DNA of 28,815 bases from Acetatifactor sp. GTDB lineage: Bacteria; Bacillota; Clostridia; Lachnospirales; Lachnospiraceae. Below the pieces are notes generated by a model. It searched no databases and was not told the origin of the DNA. It saw only the letters and a program-made list of their open reading frames with translations. The position numbers and the translations under genes were made by a program. This document shows, in pieces, positions 1 through 8,098 of this stretch. The DNA lies in NCBI GenBank assembly GCA_016293615.1, contig JAEDDX010000032.1, positions 1-28,815 of the forward strand. Direction: 5' to 3'. Each line of letters opens with the position of its first letter. The stretch's first letter is position 1.

Positions 1-5
1 AATCC

Positions 6-488
6 CTACACATTCGTACTTTCCAGCCCTAACAGGAAATACAGCAAAGACCCTGCAAGCTTACCGGCCGCCATAGATGCGATGGCGATGCCGATACCAT
101 GCCGGAAACCGATTCGCCTGGTCATGATCGGGATACTGTCAAGCATCTCCGCGATGGCCAGCGCCAGGCAGCCGATGAACAGTCCGGAAAACAGTCCGTA
201 GAAGATCTGCACGCCGACGCCTATGTGTTGGAACAGCCTCACATTTTCGGGGAATCTCTCCTGCCACCAGGCACCGAACTGACAATACCTGTCGAACACA
301 CTGAGGAAGCTCCCGACAATGGTGCCGTACACTACCATGTTCTCATAGGTCCATGCATGGCTTGCCGTATGTGTCTTGCCTGCGAACCTGGGAATCAGCC
401 CGACTGCAACCAGGACGGTAAAAACCCCTGCCGCCGCCAGTACACCGTATCCGAATCCCAGAACGATCAGCAATACAATCTTCCACAT
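6..488 (-). CDS. spoVAB: Stage V sporulation protein AB (SpoVAB)
   Basis: A 160-residue hydrophobic protein of the SpoVAB family, a component of the spore-membrane SpoVA system that moves dipicolinic acid into the forespore. Membrane segments lie at about residues 3-30, 50-65, 88-115 and 132-155. The pattern GLIPRFAGKTHT followed by YENMVVYGTIVG, and the later AEMLDSIPIMTRRIGF...GKLAGSLLYFL, match my memory of the family. The ATG at 488 has an AAGGAG ribosome binding site seven bases upstream and the frame ends in TAG at 6-8. In Bacillus this gene follows spoVAA and precedes spoVAC. Here the upstream neighbour is a divergent glucosidase, so spoVAA is not in its usual place. Genes beyond base 1 cannot be seen. 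I found no convincing sigma-G promoter in the 120 bases upstream. Confidence 0.85.
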   Translation of the reverse strand: MWKIVLLIVLGFGYGVLAAAGVFTVLVAVGLIPRFAGKTHTASHAWTYENMVVYGTIVGSFLSVFDRYCQFGAWWQERFPENVRLFQHIGVGVQIFYGLFSGLFIGCLALAIAEMLDSIPIMTRRIGFRHGIGIAIASMAAGKLAGSLLYFLLGLESTNV

Positions 489-632
489 CGCACAGCTCCT
501 TCCCGGACTTTTTAAGCCCGACTTTTCTTACAAATCTTTTTTGCATGCCACTTATTCTGCCATCTATTTTGCACCGGAGCGGAAAAAATATGCATGTAAC
601 GCACATTTTGTGTGACTGACGCTAAAAAGAAG

Positions 633-661
633 TTTACCGAACGCAAAAGCAGGCGTATAAT
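633..661 (+). promoter_or_regulatory. Sigma-A promoter of the GH13 gene
   Basis: TTTACC at 633-638 (4/6 to the -35 consensus), a 17-base spacer, and a perfect TATAAT at 656-661. Transcription would begin near 668. This rules out the longer GTG-initiated reading frame that opens at 612 and supports the ATG at 696. Confidence 0.8.
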
Positions 662-695
662 AGAGATACTAACAAAAGAAAGGTTGGAACAACAT

Positions 696-2234
696 ATGAC
701 ACAATGGCTTGATAACGCAGTTTTTTATGAAATATATCCGCAGTCATTTCAGGACACCAACGCCGACGGTATCGGAGATCTGCAGGGCATCATCTCCCGT
801 CTGGATTATATCTGTGAACTGGGCTGCAACGCGATCTGGATCAACCCCTGCTTCACTTCGCCGTTCGGCGACGCAGGCTACGATGTGGCAGACTACTATA
901 CCATCGCTCCCAGATACGGCACGAACGAAGATGCGAAGCAGCTGTTCTTCGAGGCGCACAAGCGCGGCATGCATGTGCTCCTGGACCTCGTTCCCGGACA
1001 CACCTCCACCGAACACAGGTGGTTCAAAGAATCCGTCAGGGATGAGAAGAATGCTTTCTCAGACCGTTACATCTGGACCGACAGTGTCTGGGAAGCTCCC
1101 GAAAACATGGGCTGTCTGCGCGGCATTTCCGACAGAGACGGTTCCGTGGCCCTGAACTTCTTCTCCATGCAGCCGGCCTTAAACTACGGCTTCTATAAGA
1201 TTACACGCCCCTGGCAGCAAAGTCCCGACGACGAGGGTCCGAAAGCCACTCTTGCGGCAATGATGGATGTCATGCGCTTCTGGCTCTCCATGGGCTGCGA
1301 CGGTTTCCGTGTGGACATGGCCGGTTCTCTGGTGAAAAATGACGAGGACGGCAAGGGAACCATCGCCCTCTGGAAAAAGGTCCGCGCCATGCTCGACAAA
1401 GAATACCCCCAGGCAGTTCTGGTCTCCGAATGGGGCGAACCGGACAAGTCCCTGCAGGGCGGCTTCCACATGGACTTCCTGCTCCATTTCGGCCCGTCCC
1501 ATTACAATGACCTGTTCCGCTGTGAGCATCCTTTCTTCTCCTCCGCGGGCAAGGGCGACGCCTCCGCTTTCGTGGAAAAGTATCTGGACAGCTATGTCAA
1601 GTCCGAGCGCAAGGGGCTGATCTGTATTCCTTCCGGCAACCATGACATGGACCGTCTGGCAAGAAGCCTGACTCCGGACGAGATCAAGGTAGCCTTCGGC
1701 TTCCTGCTCTCCATGCCCGGTGCTCCCTTCATTTACTATGGCGATGAGATCGGCATGCGCTATGTGGAAGGCTTGACCTCCGTGGAGGGAGGTTACAACC
1801 GTACCGGCTCCCGCTCTCCCATGCAGTGGGACAGCTCCGCCAACAACGGTTTCAGCAGCGCTTCCCCGGAAAAGCTTTATATCAAAATGGATGCCGACCC
1901 GGAACGGCCCACCGTCATCCGCCAGCTTGCCAGAAAGGATTCCATCTACCATACCGTGAAGGACATGATCGGCGTCAGACAGGAGCATACCGCTCTGCAG
2001 AGCCGCGCCGGCATCGATTTTGTCTGTGCCGCGCCCCATACCTACCCGTTGGCTTACACCAGAAGCAGTGAGGACGAGACCATATTAGTCATCATCAACC
2101 CCTCCGCCGTATCCCAGCGGTTTGAAAGTGATCTTCCCGGTGGTGAGACGATCTACTCTCTCGGCGGCGAAGCAGTAAAAGAAGGAGCTGCCTTCGTGGC
2201 ACCTCCCTGCTCCGTCAACTATATCCTTCTGTAG
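696..2234 (+). CDS. GH13 family alpha-glucosidase / alpha-amylase-like hydrolase
   Basis: A 512-residue cytoplasmic glycoside hydrolase of the alpha-amylase family, expected to cleave alpha-glucosidic bonds in short maltodextrin-type sugars. The N-terminal YPQSFQDTNADGIGDLQGI carries the Asp-rich loop (D20, N22, D24, D28) that binds calcium or magnesium in GH13 oligosaccharidases. Conserved regions: region I DLVPGH (97-102), nucleophile D207 in GFRVDMA, acid/base E245 in VLVSEWGE, and the NHD triad ending at D317. The RSPMQWD motif (373-379) is typical of alpha-glucosidases. Region I has P-G where relatives usually have V-N before the His. No signal peptide. The start at 696 is set by the AAAGAAAGG ribosome binding site and the promoter just upstream. 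It is a single-gene unit ending at a strong terminator. The exact GH13 subfamily and substrate are not determined. Confidence 0.88.
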   Translation: MTQWLDNAVFYEIYPQSFQDTNADGIGDLQGIISRLDYICELGCNAIWINPCFTSPFGDAGYDVADYYTIAPRYGTNEDAKQLFFEAHKRGMHVLLDLVPGHTSTEHRWFKESVRDEKNAFSDRYIWTDSVWEAPENMGCLRGISDRDGSVALNFFSMQPALNYGFYKITRPWQQSPDDEGPKATLAAMMDVMRFWLSMGCDGFRVDMAGSLVKNDEDGKGTIALWKKVRAMLDKEYPQAVLVSEWGEPDKSLQGGFHMDFLLHFGPSHYNDLFRCEHPFFSSAGKGDASAFVEKYLDSYVKSERKGLICIPSGNHDMDRLARSLTPDEIKVAFGFLLSMPGAPFIYYGDEIGMRYVEGLTSVEGGYNRTGSRSPMQWDSSANNGFSSASPEKLYIKMDADPERPTVIRQLARKDSIYHTVKDMIGVRQEHTALQSRAGIDFVCAAPHTYPLAYTRSSEDETILVIINPSAVSQRFESDLPGGETIYSLGGEAVKEGAAFVAPPCSVNYILL

Positions 2235-2307
2235 CCAAAAGCCGGACGATTCCTCGTCCGCTGTCAGTTCAAAAGCTTCACCGTGGTTGCCTTACTGCGG
2301 TGCCGAC

Positions 2308-2344
2308 AAAAGACCCACGCCCGGGATTCGGTCGTGGGTCTTTT
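2308..2344. terminator. Bidirectional terminator between convergent genes
   Basis: A 12-bp perfect stem, AAAAGACCCACG (2308-2319) with CGTGGGTCTTTT (2333-2344), has A-rich and T-rich flanks that work in both directions. It serves the GH13 gene and the converging GNAT gene. A smaller 7-bp hairpin (CGGACGA/TCGTCCG, 2243-2260) sits just after the GH13 stop and has no T-tract. Confidence 0.85.
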
Positions 2345-2403
2345 CTATGCTGCAAATCTGCCTGCGTCGTTTATTTCTGCGGCGGTTTCCCTAGCCTTGG
2401 CGC

Positions 2404-4527
2404 TTACCGCACCGCAATCTCCGTCAGGGAAACCTCTCCCTTTTTCTCCAGCTCTTTCTTCATCGCCTGATATTCGGCCGTTTTTGCCGGATCGGCGATC
2501 TTCATCGCATGCTTCATATACTCGCTGAGGAAATCCAGAACGGCCTTTGCGGGAATGGTCCTGCTGCCAAAGTCCTTAAGGCAGGCTACGGTCAGCCACA
2601 GCTCGTTCACCGCTTCCTTGCCGTCCCCAAGAGCCGGCTGTATATAGGAAAAGTCAATTTTCTTATATTTATGCTTTCGCCAGAAGTACAGATGCTTGTT
2701 CACACTGTTTCTGCTCTTTCCCGGGGAATCGGCCTCGCAGAACAGGTAATCCGGCTGCTTTTTGACAAGCTTCTCGGCGTCCTCGCTCACGATCCTGCGC
2801 ACCTGCTTAAACAGCGCGGTACCCACGCCCGAGGACTGAATCTCGGGGCTGACGGCGATGAATTCAATGACACCGCTGTTGGATTTAGCAAAGTAGTCAA
2901 ATACACTGCCCGCAACGATGTTGTCATTCTCATCCTTGGCCAGCACGATATGATAGCGGTACTCCTTAGCCTTGTCCGCCTGCTTGAGATAATAGAGCAG
3001 ATTGTCGAAGGTCTCCCGCTCATTTTCATCCGGGAATGCCTCGAGATACACCTCCGTGTAGAAATTGCCGAGTTCTCTGATGCTCGTCTTGTCCTTTAAG
3101 GTGACCTCCTCGAAGGTAAGATCCGTATCCTTTGAGAAGAAATTGTCATACTCCGCAAATACATCCGCAGGGATACGCTTGGGCGTCAGCAGGATCCGTT
3201 CCCGGAAATCCGGGTCCGTCTGCCTCATTTCTTCATATCTTGCCTGAAAGGCTTCCGTGATGTGGCGGTTCATCGCACAGACGAAGCGATACTTTCTGCC
3301 CTTGTATTCCTCTCTTGCAAAAACTCCCCGGAAATGCTTGATGCTCTTATCCAGCAGAGTCGCTACCAGGAATTCGTATGTCGTTCTGTCAGCCAGATTG
3401 GCATGTTCAAAAAACGCCAGCGTGCGCTCGGGATGAAAGGCATCGTCCTTCTCGTTTTCCAGTTCAAACAGGATCCAGACATAGGCGGTGCAGTAATACT
3501 TCTCGGAACGATAGCCGGTGTGTCGGGCCGCCTCCTCGATCCCGAACGCCATGGGATTGTCCCCGTCCTCAATCTTTTCGTAAAAATAAGCCTCCTCCGG
3601 CTTCACCAGATCGCTGATTTTCCGGTAATATGCCTTATTCTCGTACACCTTCAGAAGGGTATTCATCAGCACGCCGTAGCACCTGTCCTCATCTATGGAC
3701 AGCTGATTCAGAATATGCCGGGCCATCGTGACATCACCCCCGACCAGACCTTCCGTATCGGCGATCGCAGGGATGGAGTTGCTCTCATCTCCGAAGGAGA
3801 TCTGGCAAAGACCGGCCCAGAAATGCTTGTAATTCAGCTCCAGGCTGGGTCCCCACAGAAGCCATGCGAAGGTCAGATACAGCTCCTCCGGCAGGATATC
3901 GTCCGTGGTCGTCTCGGCGGAGTCCGCAATATAGCCTGTCGACACATAGCGTTTGACGAAGTCACTCCAGTTATCCTCCTTGTCGGACAGCAATCCGGTC
4001 AGCAGGCAGGTCGGGGTCAGATAGCTTTCGTTCACACGGATCCGCACCACCCATTGCATCGGGTCATCATGGTGCAGAGTCTCCTTGATGCCGAAGGTCC
4101 GGCGTACTTTTCTGTCGCGGAAAAACTCAAAATACCGCCGCGCCGCTTCCTGCAGCTCCTCCCCGAGCAAAACCGTACAGTTCGGAATCTCATAGACGGG
4201 ATTGCGCTCACCGTCCGAATAAAAGTTCTTAAATTCATTGACGATCAGCTTCCAGTCCTGGGATCTGCAATATCTTCCCTTGGATTTTAAGATGGCAAAC
4301 TCCAAAAACGCCCGCTTCTTATCCGGGGATTTTCGGCACAGAAAAAGCGCCCGGATGCGGGACGACAGCGTAATTCCGCAGGGCTTGAGTATCACATTGA
4401 GCGCTTTGGAAAACTGATTCAGCATTAACACAAGGAAGGTAATCAAAGAGACCATAATGGTCAGAAACTCTAAGAAATCCAAACCAAAAGAGAGAATGTC
4501 CGCAAAAAAACTCATTCCGTCCGGCAT
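2404..4527 (-). CDS. Membrane-anchored protein with C-terminal GNAT acetyltransferase domain
   Basis: A 707-residue protein. A single hydrophobic segment at about residues 18-38 suggests an N-terminal membrane anchor. Residues about 50-480 form a long region I do not recognise, rich in charged and aromatic residues and without an obvious repeat. Residues about 490-620 look like a GNAT N-acyltransferase fold: HIVLAKDENDNIVAGSVFDYF followed by VIEFIAVSPEIQSSGVGTAL, where QSSGVG is the acetyl-CoA pyrophosphate-binding loop (R/Q-x-x-G-x-G). The last 85 residues are mostly helical. The ATG at 4527 has a GGAGGAG site six bases upstream. The gene stands alone, divergent from the kinase gene. Substrate is unknown and could be a protein, amino sugar or small amine. 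I am sure of the coding frame and fairly sure of the GNAT domain; the N-terminal two thirds are unassigned. Confidence 0.75.
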   Translation of the reverse strand: MPDGMSFFADILSFGLDFLEFLTIMVSLITFLVLMLNQFSKALNVILKPCGITLSSRIRALFLCRKSPDKKRAFLEFAILKSKGRYCRSQDWKLIVNEFKNFYSDGERNPVYEIPNCTVLLGEELQEAARRYFEFFRDRKVRRTFGIKETLHHDDPMQWVVRIRVNESYLTPTCLLTGLLSDKEDNWSDFVKRYVSTGYIADSAETTTDDILPEELYLTFAWLLWGPSLELNYKHFWAGLCQISFGDESNSIPAIADTEGLVGGDVTMARHILNQLSIDEDRCYGVLMNTLLKVYENKAYYRKISDLVKPEEAYFYEKIEDGDNPMAFGIEEAARHTGYRSEKYYCTAYVWILFELENEKDDAFHPERTLAFFEHANLADRTTYEFLVATLLDKSIKHFRGVFAREEYKGRKYRFVCAMNRHITEAFQARYEEMRQTDPDFRERILLTPKRIPADVFAEYDNFFSKDTDLTFEEVTLKDKTSIRELGNFYTEVYLEAFPDENERETFDNLLYYLKQADKAKEYRYHIVLAKDENDNIVAGSVFDYFAKSNSGVIEFIAVSPEIQSSGVGTALFKQVRRIVSEDAEKLVKKQPDYLFCEADSPGKSRNSVNKHLYFWRKHKYKKIDFSYIQPALGDGKEAVNELWLTVACLKDFGSRTIPAKAVLDFLSEYMKHAMKIADPAKTAEYQAMKKELEKKGEVSLTEIAVR

Positions 4528-4576
4528 ATCGGCTCCTCCGTACTTTCATTTTCATCATCTGTGATCGTCTGCCTCT

Positions 4577-4605
4577 ACTATACAACGAATCGACGGGCGA
4601 CACAA
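4577..4605 (-). promoter_or_regulatory. Probable sigma-A promoter of the GNAT gene
   Basis: On the minus strand, TTGTGT (4605-4600), a 17-base spacer and TATAGT (4582-4577). The -10 is good (5/6) and the -35 weak (3/6). It lies about 50 bases ahead of the GNAT start codon. Confidence 0.5.
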
Positions 4606-4690
4606 GGCTTTCCTGACAAAACAATTCAGACTCCGGCTCTATGAATCCGGACGAAAATGGAGTATACTACTTCCTGAAGAGGTGATATCC

Positions 4691-5509
4691 ATGAACAAAA
4701 ATCTTTTGCTATTACATGATTTTACGGGTTACGGGAAGGTGGCTCTGTCCGCGATGATCCCCATCCTGTCACACATGCACTATGAGGTGTTCAATCTGCC
4801 GACGGCGATCGTCTCCAACACGCTCGATTACGGCCGGTTTGAGATCCTCGACACGACACAGTATATGCAGCAGGCAGTCGAAATCTGGGACAGACTGGGG
4901 TTTCGTTTTGCGGCTGTCTCGATCGGTTTTCTTGCCTCAAATAAGCAGGCGGAGTTCGTCGCCGGCTTTGCAAAAGAGCAGTCCGGGAAGGGCGCTGTCA
5001 TTTTCACGGACCCGATCCTGGGCGACAGCGGCAGGCTCTACAATGGCATGACGGAGAAAAACATTGCCATGGCACGCACCCTGCTTTCCGTTTCGGACTA
5101 TTGTGTGCCGAATGCCACGGAAGCGGCGTACCTTGCAGACATACCCTACAAAGCAGACGGCTTCACAGAGGAAGAGATCCGGCGGATGCTCCGCAGGCTC
5201 CGCGCGCTGGGCGCAAAGAATATTATTATCACAAGTGCGAAACGGGAAGGCGCCGCCGGAAGGTGTGTCATCGGTTTCGACGACGCACGCGGCGAACCGT
5301 TTCAGGTCGATTATCAGGAGATACCGGCACAGCTTCCCGGTACCGGAGACATTTTTTCCGCGATTCTGACCGGAAAGGTCATGGCAGGGCTATCCTTATG
5401 CGATGCAGTCTCCGAGACGGTAACGACGGTCGGCGGCATCATCGCGGACCACATCGGTTCCATGGGAAAATACCTGCCTGTGGAAGACTGCCTGAAGGAA
5501 ATCAGGTAA
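4691..5509 (+). CDS. Pyridoxal/pyridoxamine kinase (PfkB-type, PdxK/PdxY family)
   Basis: A 272-residue ribokinase-fold enzyme predicted to phosphorylate pyridoxal, pyridoxamine or pyridoxine in the vitamin B6 salvage pathway. The opening LLLHDFTGYGKVAL matches the substrate-binding start of PdxK/PdxY proteins, where sugar kinases have a different N-terminus. LPTAIVSNTLDYG and the ATP-side FTDPILGDSGRLY follow. The anion hole and catalytic base are PGTGDIFSA with D220. Length is normal for the family. A GTG at 4682 could open the frame nine bases earlier, but it lies inside the GAAGAGGTG ribosome binding site, so the ATG at 4691 is preferred. A TATACT at 4663-4668 may be the -10 box, without a good -35. 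The stop is only five bases from the stop of the converging lysozyme gene. ThiD-type hydroxymethylpyrimidine kinases share the fold but have a different N-terminus. Confidence 0.85.
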   Translation: MNKNLLLLHDFTGYGKVALSAMIPILSHMHYEVFNLPTAIVSNTLDYGRFEILDTTQYMQQAVEIWDRLGFRFAAVSIGFLASNKQAEFVAGFAKEQSGKGAVIFTDPILGDSGRLYNGMTEKNIAMARTLLSVSDYCVPNATEAAYLADIPYKADGFTEEEIRRMLRRLRALGAKNIIITSAKREGAAGRCVIGFDDARGEPFQVDYQEIPAQLPGTGDIFSAILTGKVMAGLSLCDAVSETVTTVGGIIADHIGSMGKYLPVEDCLKEIR

Positions 5510-5514
5510 ACGCC

Positions 5515-6708
5515 CTATTCCCAGACGGGGTCAATACAGAGGTTCATGTCGACATTGCCGGAGATTCCCTGCACCTTTCCCTTATCGGAGTACTGCCAAA
5601 CCTTGTATTCATACGGGAAGAACATTTTTCTGCTGTAGGAAGCATACCATTTGTCGTATTTCTCGAGGGCGGCAAAATCGATTCTGACAGCCGCCATCTC
5701 GGTGTTGTGATAGATCATGACAGGATAGCCTGCCTCCTCGATCAACTGACAAAACAGCAGGGTCAGCCCGGTTCTCTCCTCCACGGAAAGCGCATTCATG
5801 CGTCCGTCCCCGCTGATCATCTCCACATCAAACACGATCGGACAGTCGAGCCTGTAGGGGGCAACCTTGGAAAGAACCAGGGCGGCCTCCTCCCGCACTT
5901 CCTCCTCCGTGATCGCCTGGCTGAAGACATAGACGCCCACCTTGACGCCTGCACCGATGGCACCGGTCATGTTGTTGTCAAACTGCTCATCCTCCACCAG
6001 CTTACCCGAGCCGTAGCCCCGGAAAATGGCACGGACGAACGCAAACTCCACCCCGTCTGCCGCAACCTTCTGCCAGTCGATGTTGCCCTGATGGCTGGAG
6101 ACATCGATCCCCTTGTGGGAAACCACCTGACCGTTCTGCAGATATTGGAACTCTCCGCTGTCCAGAACATTGATATTCTCAGGCACCAGCTGATTGAGCC
6201 TTAGGCTTCTGTCGACCGGCACAAAGTGATAACGCCCGCCGCTTGCGACGACAATATCGTCCGGATACAGGGCGCGCAGCATATCGGTCGTGGTCATCCC
6301 CTGCACAAAGGAGTTCTTCACCGCGTCCAACACCTCCGCCGAACCATTGCTCTTAGCCTCCGAAACGGCAGCGGCAATCATTGCATCCACTTCCTCCTGC
6401 GAATACACAACCGCATTCGAAATGACAGGCGCCGCTTGTTCCGCTGTCCCGCCGCCTGCTTCCGTGAACTGCTCCCGCAAAAGCAGCCCTCCGTACATCA
6501 GCGCCACCAGCAGCGTAAGAATGACGATCAGACACAGGAAAACCTTCATGACCGCTGTATGATCAAGGCTGCCCGCTTTCGCGCCGGAAGCTTTTTCTGC
6601 ACGCCGCGCTTCCCGTTTTGCCTCCCTGAGCCTGCGCTCGCGCTCCTTTTCTTCTTCCAGCTCCCGAAGCTCTTCTATTTCTTCATTTTCATCATATGGT
6701 AAATTCAT
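5515..6708 (-). CDS. Membrane-anchored GH25 lysozyme (N-acetylmuramidase)
   Basis: A 397-residue type II membrane protein. Residues 1-50 are a highly charged, probably coiled, cytoplasmic tail (about 5-40, Glu/Arg-rich). One membrane helix spans about 54-77, followed by an extracellular linker and small domain (85-195). A GH25 catalytic domain (about 196-397) starts with KGIDVSSHQGNIDW (D202) and contains the FDVEM acid pair (D294, E296), then WQYSDKG and the C-terminal D387. It should cut peptidoglycan glycan strands at the outer face of the membrane. A TTG at 6729 opens the frame earlier; the ATG at 6708 is preferred, with GGGGAG about 11 bases upstream, which is a long spacing. It lies downstream of sigF across a probable terminator, so a role in sporulation wall remodelling is possible but only inferred. 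Confidence 0.85.
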   Translation of the reverse strand: MNLPYDENEEIEELRELEEEKERERRLREAKREARRAEKASGAKAGSLDHTAVMKVFLCLIVILTLLVALMYGGLLLREQFTEAGGGTAEQAAPVISNAVVYSQEEVDAMIAAAVSEAKSNGSAEVLDAVKNSFVQGMTTTDMLRALYPDDIVVASGGRYHFVPVDRSLRLNQLVPENINVLDSGEFQYLQNGQVVSHKGIDVSSHQGNIDWQKVAADGVEFAFVRAIFRGYGSGKLVEDEQFDNNMTGAIGAGVKVGVYVFSQAITEEEVREEAALVLSKVAPYRLDCPIVFDVEMISGDGRMNALSVEERTGLTLLFCQLIEEAGYPVMIYHNTEMAAVRIDFAALEKYDKWYASYSRKMFFPYEYKVWQYSDKGKVQGISGNVDMNLCIDPVWE

Positions 6709-6805
6709 GTATGTACCCACTCCCCACAAATCTCTGTTGATACCCCTACATGTCTATGATACCTAAAATATACTCTGTCGGGAAGTGGAAAATTCTAGAT
6801 TTTAG

Positions 6806-6836
6806 AAAAACTTAAGGGTTCCGGCAATCCCCCTTA
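6806..6836 (-). terminator. Weak terminator overlapping the sigF stop codon
   Basis: On the minus strand, TAAGGG (6836-6831, including the TAA stop of sigF) pairs with CCCTTA (6818-6813). It is followed by AG and five T residues (6810-6806). The stem is only 6 bp with a 12-base loop, so some readthrough into the lysozyme gene is likely. Confidence 0.5.
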
Positions 6837-7601
6837 TTCTCCGGCCCTCTCCCGCATTCTGCGGAGGATTTTTTTCTCAAGCCGGCTGACCTGCACCTGG
6901 CTGATACCCATGAGCTTCGCGATCTCCGTCTGCGTCCTGTTCTGAAAATAGCGCATGGTAATCAGCCTCCTTTCCTCAGGCTCCAGCGAGTCCAAAAGCT
7001 GGCCGAGAAGCATATGGTTGAGCAGTTCCTCCTTCTCCGCGTCTTCGCTGCCGCACATGCCGACCATGCTCGTACCGACGCTGCCGCGTGTCCCCTTGAC
7101 CACTTTGTCCACCAGATAGACCTCGCTTCCGTCATCCTGATAGACAGAGGCGTATATCGACTCCACCTCCGTGCAGGCCTCCATGGCGATCACGATGTCC
7201 TCCGCGGAGAGCCCGGTTCTGTCGCCGATCTCCGAAAGTGTCGGTTCTCTTCCCTTTTCCGCCTGCAGCTTTTGTCTTGCCAGCCTGACCTTCAGTCCGT
7301 TCTCCTTGATGGTTCTGGATACCTTCACGGGTCCGTCATCCCGAAGAAAGCGCTTGATCTCCCCGGTGATCATGGGTACGGCGTAGGTGGAAAACTGCAG
7401 TCCGAGGCTTAGGTCGAACTTGTCGATTGCCTTCATGAGTCCTATGGTGCCTATCTGAAACAGATCCTCCGCATCGATCCCCCTCCCGGAAAAGCGTCTC
7501 ACGATATGATGGACCAGCCCCAGGTTTTTTTCGATCAGTACCTCTCTGGCTTCCTTTTCTCCTGCCTGTGACCTGGCGATCAGCACTGACATCTCTTCCA
7601 T
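6834..7601 (-). CDS. sigF: RNA polymerase sporulation sigma factor SigF
   Basis: A 255-residue sigma-70 family factor of the SigF/SigB/SigG group that directs early forespore transcription. The core-binding region 2.1-2.2 reads AEDLFQIGTIGLMKAIDKFD (about 44-63), followed by region 2.4 residues FSTYAVPMITGEIKRFLRDDG. The C-terminal helix-turn-helix of region 4.2 is QTEIAKLMGISQVQVSRLEK (about 224-243). Its place as third gene after spoIIAA and spoIIAB identifies it as SigF rather than SigG. The ATG is two bases after the spoIIAB stop, so translation is probably coupled. Activity is expected to be held in check by SpoIIAB until the forespore forms. Confidence 0.97.
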   Translation of the reverse strand: MEEMSVLIARSQAGEKEAREVLIEKNLGLVHHIVRRFSGRGIDAEDLFQIGTIGLMKAIDKFDLSLGLQFSTYAVPMITGEIKRFLRDDGPVKVSRTIKENGLKVRLARQKLQAEKGREPTLSEIGDRTGLSAEDIVIAMEACTEVESIYASVYQDDGSEVYLVDKVVKGTRGSVGTSMVGMCGSEDAEKEELLNHMLLGQLLDSLEPEERRLITMRYFQNRTQTEIAKLMGISQVQVSRLEKKILRRMRERAGE

Positions 7602-7603
7602 GC

Positions 7604-8098
7604 TCAGTCCTCTCCGGCAATCCAGTCACCCGCTTCCATTTTTTTCTTCATTCGTACCACGGTTCCCTGATCCGGCTCGCTCTCCACCTCCAGATCATCC
7701 ATAAAAGCCTCCATGAATGCGAACCCCATGCCGGAGCGCTCCAGCTCGGGCAGCGTGGTATACAGAGGCTCCATCGCTTTTTCCACATCCTGGATCCCCT
7801 TACCGGTATCGGAGACCTCAATATGTAGCATGTCCCCGTCGAGGACACAGTGCAGCCGCACCTTGCCCGGATGAATGATAAGCCTCTCCTGAGGCAGTCG
7901 TCGGTTCCCCGTATAACCGTGCAGGTTGCCGTAGCCGTGGATGATGGCATTGGTCACTGCCTCGGAGACCGCCGTCTTGATATCCGCCATCTCCTCCAGC
8001 GTCGGATTCTGTCTTGCGACGAAGGCAGCCACTGCGACCCTCGCAAATGCCTCATTGTCCGCAACTGCATCGAACACTACTTCCATCTCGTTTCTCAT
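7604..8098 (-). CDS. spoIIAB: Anti-sigma F factor / serine kinase SpoIIAB
   Basis: A 164-residue GHKL-fold protein that binds and inactivates sigma F and phosphorylates SpoIIAA. The N-box is SEAVTNAIIHGY (E46, N50). The G1 box DTGKGI begins at D97, and the G2 box GMGFAFMEAFMDD lies at about 123-135. It is longer than the Bacillus protein (about 146 residues), and most of the difference sits directly after HGY at about residues 57-78. There the usual short turn is replaced by a longer stretch containing GYTGNRRLPQERLI, next to the ATP lid. The gene begins within the spoIIAA stop (ATGA overlap). Family and role are certain; the effect of the insertion is unknown. Confidence 0.97.
   Translation of the reverse strand: MRNEMEVVFDAVADNEAFARVAVAAFVARQNPTLEEMADIKTAVSEAVTNAIIHGYGNLHGYTGNRRLPQERLIIHPGKVRLHCVLDGDMLHIEVSDTGKGIQDVEKAMEPLYTTLPELERSGMGFAFMEAFMDDLEVESEPDQGTVVRMKKKMEAGDWIAGED

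Noticed and set aside
612..695. GTG-initiated extension of the GH13 gene
   Set aside because: The TATAAT promoter box lies inside it and the ribosome binding site and ATG at 696 follow, so the extra 28 codons would be upstream of the transcript.
1179..2039. A 286-codon minus-strand frame inside the GH13 gene
   Set aside because: It lies wholly opposite a strongly conserved GH13 enzyme, has no good ribosome binding site and reads as low-quality protein; it is a shadow of the GC-rich coding strand.
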